Source: Allobosea sp. TND4EK4
GTDB taxonomy: Bacteria; Pseudomonadota; Alphaproteobacteria; Rhizobiales; Beijerinckiaceae
Reading direction: 5' to 3'
DNA: 64,000 bases
NCBI RefSeq assembly: GCF_900156025.1
Contig: NZ_FTMO01000007.1
Coordinates: forward strand, 1 to 64,000
Positions 59,462 through 64,000 of the stretch are shown here, piece after piece (position 1 is the stretch's first letter; each line of letters starts with the position of its first letter). The translations under genes were made by a program, and so were the position numbers. Below the pieces are notes generated by a model. The model was not told the origin of the DNA. It searched no databases and saw nothing but the letters and a program-made list of their open reading frames with translations.

Positions 59462-60561
59462 GTGCCGCCCCCGTCGACCTGCCGCGCTGGGCTGACACCG
59501 CGCTCGTTCCGCTGGTGTCGGTGGCGGCCGCGCTGCTCGTCGCCGGGCTCGTCGTCGTCGGCATCGGCGAAAGCCCGCTGGAGGCGACGGCGCTCCTGCT
59601 GCGCGGGTCGCTCGGCAGCGCCGAGGGCATCGGCTTCACGCTCTACTACACGACCAACTTCATCTTCACGGGACTTGCCGTCGCGGTCGCCTATCATGCC
59701 GGGCTGTTCAATATCGGCGGCGAGGGCCAGGCGACGATCGCCGGCCTGTGCGCGGCGCTCGCCTGCACCGTTCTGGGCGCCCTGCCCGGGTTTCTGGCGG
59801 CGCCGCTCGCGATCCTGGCGGCGGCTGCCGGCGGGGCGCTCTACGGCTTCATTCCGGGCTGGCTGCAGGCGCGGCGCGGCAGCCATGTCGTGATCACGAC
59901 GATCATGCTCAATTTCGTGGCGGCGACGCTGATCGTCTATCTGCTCCGCGAGGTGATGGGCAAGGCAGGGTCGATGCAGCCGGAGACGCCGGATTTCCCG
60001 GCCTCTGCCGTGCTCCTGCCGATGCACAAGCTGCTGGCGCCGCTCGGCCTCAAGCTGCCGGCGACCCCGCTGAACAGCGCCTTCCTGCTGGCGCTCGCAG
60101 CCTTGGCGGCGGTGTGGCTGCTGATCTGGCGCACGCGGCTCGGCTATGCGATCCGCACCGTGGGCGCCAACCCGCATGCGGCGGCCTATGCCGGCATCTC
60201 CCCGGCTCGCATCACCATGGTCGCGATGGCGATCTCCGGAGCGCTCGCCGGCGGGCTCGCGGTCAACGAGGCGCTCGGCGTGCAGCACCGGCTGGTGCTG
60301 GACTTCACAGCCGGATACGGCTTCGTCGGCATCGCGGTGGCGTTGATGGGGCGGGCCCATCCGGTCGGCGTTGGGCTGGCGGCGCTGCTCTTCGGCATTC
60401 TCTACCAGGGCGGGGCGGAGCTCTCCTTCGACAAGCCGGCGATCACCCGCGACATGGTGGTGGTGATCGGCGGCGTGCTGATCCTGTTCGCCGGCGCGCT
60501 GGACGGGCTGTTCCGCCGGGCGGTGGCGGTGCTGCTGCGGGTCGGGCGGAGGACAGGCTGA
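59458..60561 (+). CDS. Nucleoside ABC transporter permease 1
   Basis: Inner-membrane permease of 367 residues with about nine to ten hydrophobic helices, BPD_transp_2 type. Signature segments are AGLFNIGGEGQATIAGLCAA, VVITTIMLNFVA and RTVGANPHAAAYAGIS. It starts at ATG 59458 within the VOC stop and ends sharing one base with the second permease. The pair matches NupP/NupQ or YufP/YufQ-type nucleoside importers. Confidence 0.92.
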   Translation: MSAAPVDLPRWADTALVPLVSVAAALLVAGLVVVGIGESPLEATALLLRGSLGSAEGIGFTLYYTTNFIFTGLAVAVAYHAGLFNIGGEGQATIAGLCAALACTVLGALPGFLAAPLAILAAAAGGALYGFIPGWLQARRGSHVVITTIMLNFVAATLIVYLLREVMGKAGSMQPETPDFPASAVLLPMHKLLAPLGLKLPATPLNSAFLLALAALAAVWLLIWRTRLGYAIRTVGANPHAAAYAGISPARITMVAMAISGALAGGLAVNEALGVQHRLVLDFTAGYGFVGIAVALMGRAHPVGVGLAALLFGILYQGGAELSFDKPAITRDMVVVIGGVLILFAGALDGLFRRAVAVLLRVGRRTG

Positions 60562-61535
60562 TGGAGTGGCTCCAGACCATCGCCGTGGTGCTCGATTCGA
60601 CGGTCCGGCTCTCGGTGCCGCTGATCTGCGCCGCCATGGCCGGGCTCTGGTCGGAGCGGGCGGGCGTCGTCGATATCGGGCTGGAGGGCAAGATGCTGAT
60701 CGCGGCCTTCGCCGCCGCGGTCGCGGCCCTCGTCACGGGATCGGCCTGGGCCGGGCTCGGGGCCGGCATCGCCGCCTCGGTGCTGTTTTCGCTGCTGCAC
60801 GGCTTCGCTTCGATCACCTGGCGCGGCAACCAGATCGTCTCCGGCGTCGCCATCAACATGCTGGCGGTCGGATTGACCGCAATCCTGGGCAATGCCTGGT
60901 ACGGGCAGGGCGGCCGCACCCCGGCGCTGGAGGGCGCGGCGCGCTTCGGCGACGTGAGGCTGCCCTTTGGCCCCTGGGCGCGCGAGCATGTGCCGGTCCT
61001 CGGCTTGCTCTATGACGAAGTCGTGTCCGGCCATGGCGCGCCGGCCTATCTCGCGCTCGCCGCCGTCATCGCGACCGCCTGGGTTCTGAAGCGCACGCGC
61101 TTCGGCCTGCGCATCCGGGCCGTCGGCGAGAACCCGGCGGCGGTCGATACGGCCGGCATCTCCGTCGCCGGCCTGCGCTATGCCGCAGTGGCGATCGGCG
61201 GCCTGCTCTGCGGCCTCGGCGGCACCTATCTCGCGGTGGCGCAATCGGCCGGCTTCATCCCGCAGATGACAGCCGGGCGCGGCTTCATCGCGCTCGCCGC
61301 CGTGATCTTCGCCAATTGGCGGGCATGGCCCGCCTTCGGCGCCTGCCTGCTCTTCGGCGTGCTCGATGCCCTTGCGATCAGGCTTCAGGGCGTCACCCTG
61401 CCCGGCATCGGGCTGGTGCCGGTGGAGGCGATCCAGGCACTGCCCTATGTCATGACCATCGTGCTGCTCGCCGGCTTCATCGGCAAGGCGACGCCGCCCA
61501 AGGCCTCCGGCCTGCCCTATGTGAAGGAACGCTGA
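60561..61535 (+). CDS. Nucleoside ABC transporter permease 2
   Basis: Second permease, 324 residues, about eight to nine helices. Family segments AGVVDIGLEGKMLIAAF, QIVSGVAINMLAVG, IRAVGENPAAVDTAGIS and AVIFANWRAWPA are present. One-base overlap with the first permease and one base before cdd indicate a heterodimeric channel made from a single transcript. Confidence 0.92.
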   Translation: MEWLQTIAVVLDSTVRLSVPLICAAMAGLWSERAGVVDIGLEGKMLIAAFAAAVAALVTGSAWAGLGAGIAASVLFSLLHGFASITWRGNQIVSGVAINMLAVGLTAILGNAWYGQGGRTPALEGAARFGDVRLPFGPWAREHVPVLGLLYDEVVSGHGAPAYLALAAVIATAWVLKRTRFGLRIRAVGENPAAVDTAGISVAGLRYAAVAIGGLLCGLGGTYLAVAQSAGFIPQMTAGRGFIALAAVIFANWRAWPAFGACLLFGVLDALAIRLQGVTLPGIGLVPVEAIQALPYVMTIVLLAGFIGKATPPKASGLPYVKER

Positions 61536-61536
61536 G

Positions 61537-61947
61537 ATGGCCGCCGCGCCCGATTTCGACGCGATGTTCACTGCCGCCGCCCGCATCCAGGCTCGCGCCT
61601 ATGCGCCCTATTCGCGCTTCAAGGTCGGCGCGGCAGTGCTGGCCGAGGACGGCACGATCCATGCCGGCTGCAATGTCGAGAACGCCGCTTATCCGGTCGG
61701 AAGCTGCGCCGAAGCCGGCGCGATCGCGGCGATGATCGCGTCGGGCGCCCGCGCGATCCGGGCGGTGCTGGTCTATGGCGAGGGCGCGGAGCTGGTGACG
61801 CCCTGCGGGGCCTGCCGCCAGCGCATCCGCGAATTCGCGGCGCCCGAGACGCCGGTCGCGATCGCCGGGCCGGAGGGCATCCGCGCGCGCTTCACCCTCG
61901 CGGAGCTGTTGCCAGCCTCGTTCGGACCCGCCAATTTGCCGCGCTGA
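61537..61947 (+). CDS. cdd: Cytidine deaminase
   Basis: Deaminates cytidine and deoxycytidine to uridines; 136 residues, the small tetrameric type. The zinc site is complete: HAGCNVENAAYPVGSCAEAGA with the catalytic Glu in CAEA, and PCGACRQRI. It follows the permease by one base and begins the enzyme part of the nucleoside operon. Confidence 0.95.
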   Translation: MAAAPDFDAMFTAAARIQARAYAPYSRFKVGAAVLAEDGTIHAGCNVENAAYPVGSCAEAGAIAAMIASGARAIRAVLVYGEGAELVTPCGACRQRIREFAAPETPVAIAGPEGIRARFTLAELLPASFGPANLPR

Positions 61948-61986
61948 TTTGGAGGCGGCCCGGCCCGCCGGTTCGAAAGGGAAACG

Positions 61987-62802
61987 ATGACGGTCGATCC
62001 GGCCTTCGAAGCGGCGCTCTCCGCCCTGCGCGACCATGGCATCGCCGGGCCGATCGACTGTGCGCTCGTCCTGGGAACAGGGCTCGGCAGCGTCGTCGAG
62101 GATGTCGAGAACCCGGTCGTCGTTGCCTATTCCGCACTGCCGGGCTTCCCGCAGGGCGAGGTTTCGGGCCATGCCCGCCAGCTCTGCTGCGGCACGCTGT
62201 TCGGGCGCAAGGTACTGATCTATCAGGGGCGCGCGCATTATTACGAAGGCGGTGACCCGGCCGTGATGCGGCTGCCGCTCGGCATCCTGACCGCCCTGGG
62301 CTCTCCGCCCCTGATCCTGACCAACGCAGCCGGCTCGCTGCGGCCCGAGATGGGCCCGGGCAGCCTCGCTTTGATCACCGACCACATCAATCTCAACGGG
62401 CCGAACCCGTTGATCGGCGACACCGGCGACGGGCGCTTCGTGCCGATGGTCGATGCCTATGACCCGCTGCTGCGCGACGGCCTCATGCGCGCCGCGGCCG
62501 GCGAGGGCGTGCCGCTCGGCGAGGGGGTCTATCTGTGGTTCACAGGCCCGAGCTTCGAGACGCCGGCGGAGATCCGCATGGCGAAGGTCCTGGGCGCCGA
62601 TCTCGTCGGCATGTCGACGGTGCCCGAGGTCATTCTGGCGCGGCGGCACGGCCTGCGCGTCGCGGCAATCTCGGTCGTCACCAACATGGGCGCGGGCCTT
62701 CATGGCGGGGCGCCGCATCACAGCGAGACGCGCGATGTTGCCGGAACCGCGTCGCACGCGCTGCGCAGGCTGCTGCGCGGCTTCCTGCCGGAGCTGACAT
62801 GA
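61987..62802 (+). CDS. punA: Purine-nucleoside phosphorylase
   Basis: Trimeric-type PNP of 271 residues that splits purine nucleosides to base and (deoxy)ribose 1-phosphate. Motifs: VLGTGLGSVVEDV, GHARQLCCGTLFGR, YQGRAHYYEG, LTNAAGSLRPEMGPGS, and GPSFETPAEIRM with SVVTNMGAG. The gene symbol follows the trimeric family; deoD is used for the hexameric form. It overlaps deoC by four bases (ATGA). Confidence 0.93.
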   Translation: MTVDPAFEAALSALRDHGIAGPIDCALVLGTGLGSVVEDVENPVVVAYSALPGFPQGEVSGHARQLCCGTLFGRKVLIYQGRAHYYEGGDPAVMRLPLGILTALGSPPLILTNAAGSLRPEMGPGSLALITDHINLNGPNPLIGDTGDGRFVPMVDAYDPLLRDGLMRAAAGEGVPLGEGVYLWFTGPSFETPAEIRMAKVLGADLVGMSTVPEVILARRHGLRVAAISVVTNMGAGLHGGAPHHSETRDVAGTASHALRRLLRGFLPELT

Positions 62803-63575
62803 CCGACTCAGCCACATCCGATGCGGGCCTGGCCCGACGCGCGCTCGCCATGCTCGACCTGACCGATCTCGGCGACGACGCGACGGAGGCCGGTGCTCGC
62901 GAATTGTGCGCGCGGGCGCTGTCAGGCCCGGTCCCGGTCGCGGCGGTCTGCCTGTGGCCGCGCTTCGTCGCGGCGGCGCGCGCGGCACTGGGTGGGGACA
63001 GCCCCGTCCGCATCGCCACCGTCGTCAACTTTCCCGACGGCGGGACCGCCATCGCGCCGGTCATCCGCGACACAGACGAAGCGCTCGCGGCCGGGGCCGA
63101 TGAGATCGACCTCGTCCTGCCCTGGCGCGCAGTGCTGGCCGGCGGCACCGCGGAAGCCGAGGCCATGATCCGCAACGTCAAGCGGCGCTGCGGCGGCAGG
63201 CTGCTGAAGGTCATCCTGGAAACGGGAGAGTATCCGGATCTCGACAGCATCAGGACGGCGTCCGAACTCGCCATCGCGGCGGGCGCCGACTTCATCAAGA
63301 CCTCGACCGGCAAGACCGCCCGTTCCGCCAGCCTGCCTGCTGCCCGGACGATGCTGGGCGTCATCGCGTCCTGTGCCCGGCCCATCGGGCTGAAGCCGTC
63401 GGGCGGCATCAGGACGCTCTCCGACGCGAAAGCCTATCTCGATCTCGCCGACGAGATCATGGGGCCGAGCTGGGCGACGCCTCGGACGTTCCGCTTCGGC
63501 GCGAGCGGCCTGTACGGTGCCCTGGTGGCGGCGATCGAGGGCGGCGCGGCCAGGCCCGGCACGGAGAGCTATTGA
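62799..63575 (+). CDS. deoC: Deoxyribose-phosphate aldolase
   Basis: Class I aldolase cleaving 2-deoxyribose 5-phosphate to glyceraldehyde 3-phosphate and acetaldehyde, 258 residues. The Schiff-base lysine lies in [32 protein letters not shown] and [11 protein letters not shown] with the second lysine are conserved. It handles the sugar released by PNP and thymidine phosphorylase after a phosphopentomutase step; that mutase is not in this window. Confidence 0.95.
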   Translation: MTDSATSDAGLARRALAMLDLTDLGDDATEAGARELCARALSGPVPVAAVCLWPRFVAAARAALGGDSPVRIATVVNFPDGGTAIAPVIRDTDEALAAGADEIDLVLPWRAVLAGGTAEAEAMIRNVKRRCGGRLLKVILETGEYPDLDSIRTASELAIAAGADFIKTSTGKTARSASLPAARTMLGVIASCARPIGLKPSGGIRTLSDAKAYLDLADEIMGPSWATPRTFRFGASGLYGALVAAIEGGAARPGTESY

Positions 63576-64000
63576 TGCGGCTGACGCAGGAGATCATCGC
63601 CGCCAAGCGCGACGGCGGCGAATTGCCCGACGGCGACATCCGCCAGCTCATCGCCGGGCTGACCGACGGCTCCGTCAGCGAGGGCCAGGCGGCCGCCTTC
63701 GCCATGGCGGTCTATTTCAACGGCATGACCGAGAAGGAGCGCGTGGCTCTGACGCTTTCCATGCGCGATTCCGGCACCGTGCTGCGCTGGGACGACCTGC
63801 CTGGCCCGGCGCTCGACAAGCATTCGACGGGAGGCGTCGGCGACACGGTCAGCCTGCCGCTGGCTGCCGCCGTCGCCGCCTGCGGCGGCTATGTCCCGAT
63901 GATCTCGGGTCGCGGGCTCGGCCATACCGGCGGAACGCTCGACAAGCTCGATGCGGTGCCGGGCTACGTCACCCAGCCCGGCATCGGGCTTTTTCGGCAG
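63575..64000 (+). CDS. deoA: Thymidine phosphorylase, 5' part
   Basis: First 142 residues of a pyrimidine phosphorylase, cut by the window end. The N-terminal helical domain ([20 protein letters not shown], then [15 protein letters not shown]) and the phosphate-binding [17 protein letters not shown] and [20 protein letters not shown] are typical. ATG 63575 shares its A with the deoC stop. It completes pyrimidine deoxynucleoside breakdown in the operon. Confidence 0.93.
   Translation, partial: MRLTQEIIAAKRDGGELPDGDIRQLIAGLTDGSVSEGQAAAFAMAVYFNGMTEKERVALTLSMRDSGTVLRWDDLPGPALDKHSTGGVGDTVSLPLAAAVAACGGYVPMISGRGLGHTGGTLDKLDAVPGYVTQPGIGLFRQ

Overview
The window is about 66% GC (hand impression) and looks like chromosome from an alphaproteobacterium of the order Hyphomicrobiales (Rhizobiales). 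Bosea or a near relative is my best guess. The reasons are the rpsT-dnaA-dnaN-recF-gyrB order, the alphaproteobacterial PhyR/NepR/EcfG general stress module, GANTC (CcrM-type) sites in front of dnaA, and palindromic intergenic elements of a kind common in this order. I saw no rRNA, tRNA, insertion sequence, prophage or CRISPR array.

Layout. 0.3-12 kb is the replication and housekeeping block: enoyl-CoA hydratase, a PLP threonine/serine dehydratase, rpsT, dnaA, dnaN, recF, recQ and gyrB. 11.9-15.6 kb (minus) is a YhaN/YhaO (SbcC/SbcD-like) DNA-repair pair. 15.9-19.7 kb (minus) is a ferric-iron ABC importer whose substrate-binding gene carries a frameshift. 20-33.4 kb is a trehalose and alpha-glucan block: a fused TreZ-TreY on plus, converging on a minus operon glgE, treS-maltokinase, glgB. 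33.6-39 kb holds ybaK, an ABC-F ATPase, a diguanylate cyclase, a PmtA-like methyltransferase and a Crp/Fnr regulator. 39-46.5 kb is centred on the general stress response: phyR divergent from nepR-ecfG and a HisKA_2 sensor protein, with several small exported or signalling genes around it. 46.5-55.6 kb contains an SDR, a DsbD-redoxin pair, LpoA-like/rsmI/yraN/gshB, a divergent histidine phosphatase and MoeB. 55.7 kb to the end is one tightly overlapping nucleoside uptake and catabolism operon, cut by the window edge inside deoA.

The most interesting signal is regulatory. Reading the intergenic DNA for the EcfG promoter (GGAAC, 16-17 bp, CGTT) gives five full matches between 39.1 and 46.1 kb. 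Four lie just upstream of small or uncharacterised genes in the right orientation. The fifth is followed within about 60 bp by an intrinsic terminator and so may define a small RNA. Three GGAAC-N17-GTT variants precede nepR, glgE and an unknown minus-strand ORF. This suggests that the stress sigma factor, its regulators, a set of cell-envelope and orphan genes, and the GlgE/trehalose operon form one local regulon.

Other points of note are the single-chain TreZ-TreY enzyme, the extra inactive-looking barrel on GlgE, a sensor kinase whose ATPase domain has lost its key residues, and a broken iron-binding-protein gene.
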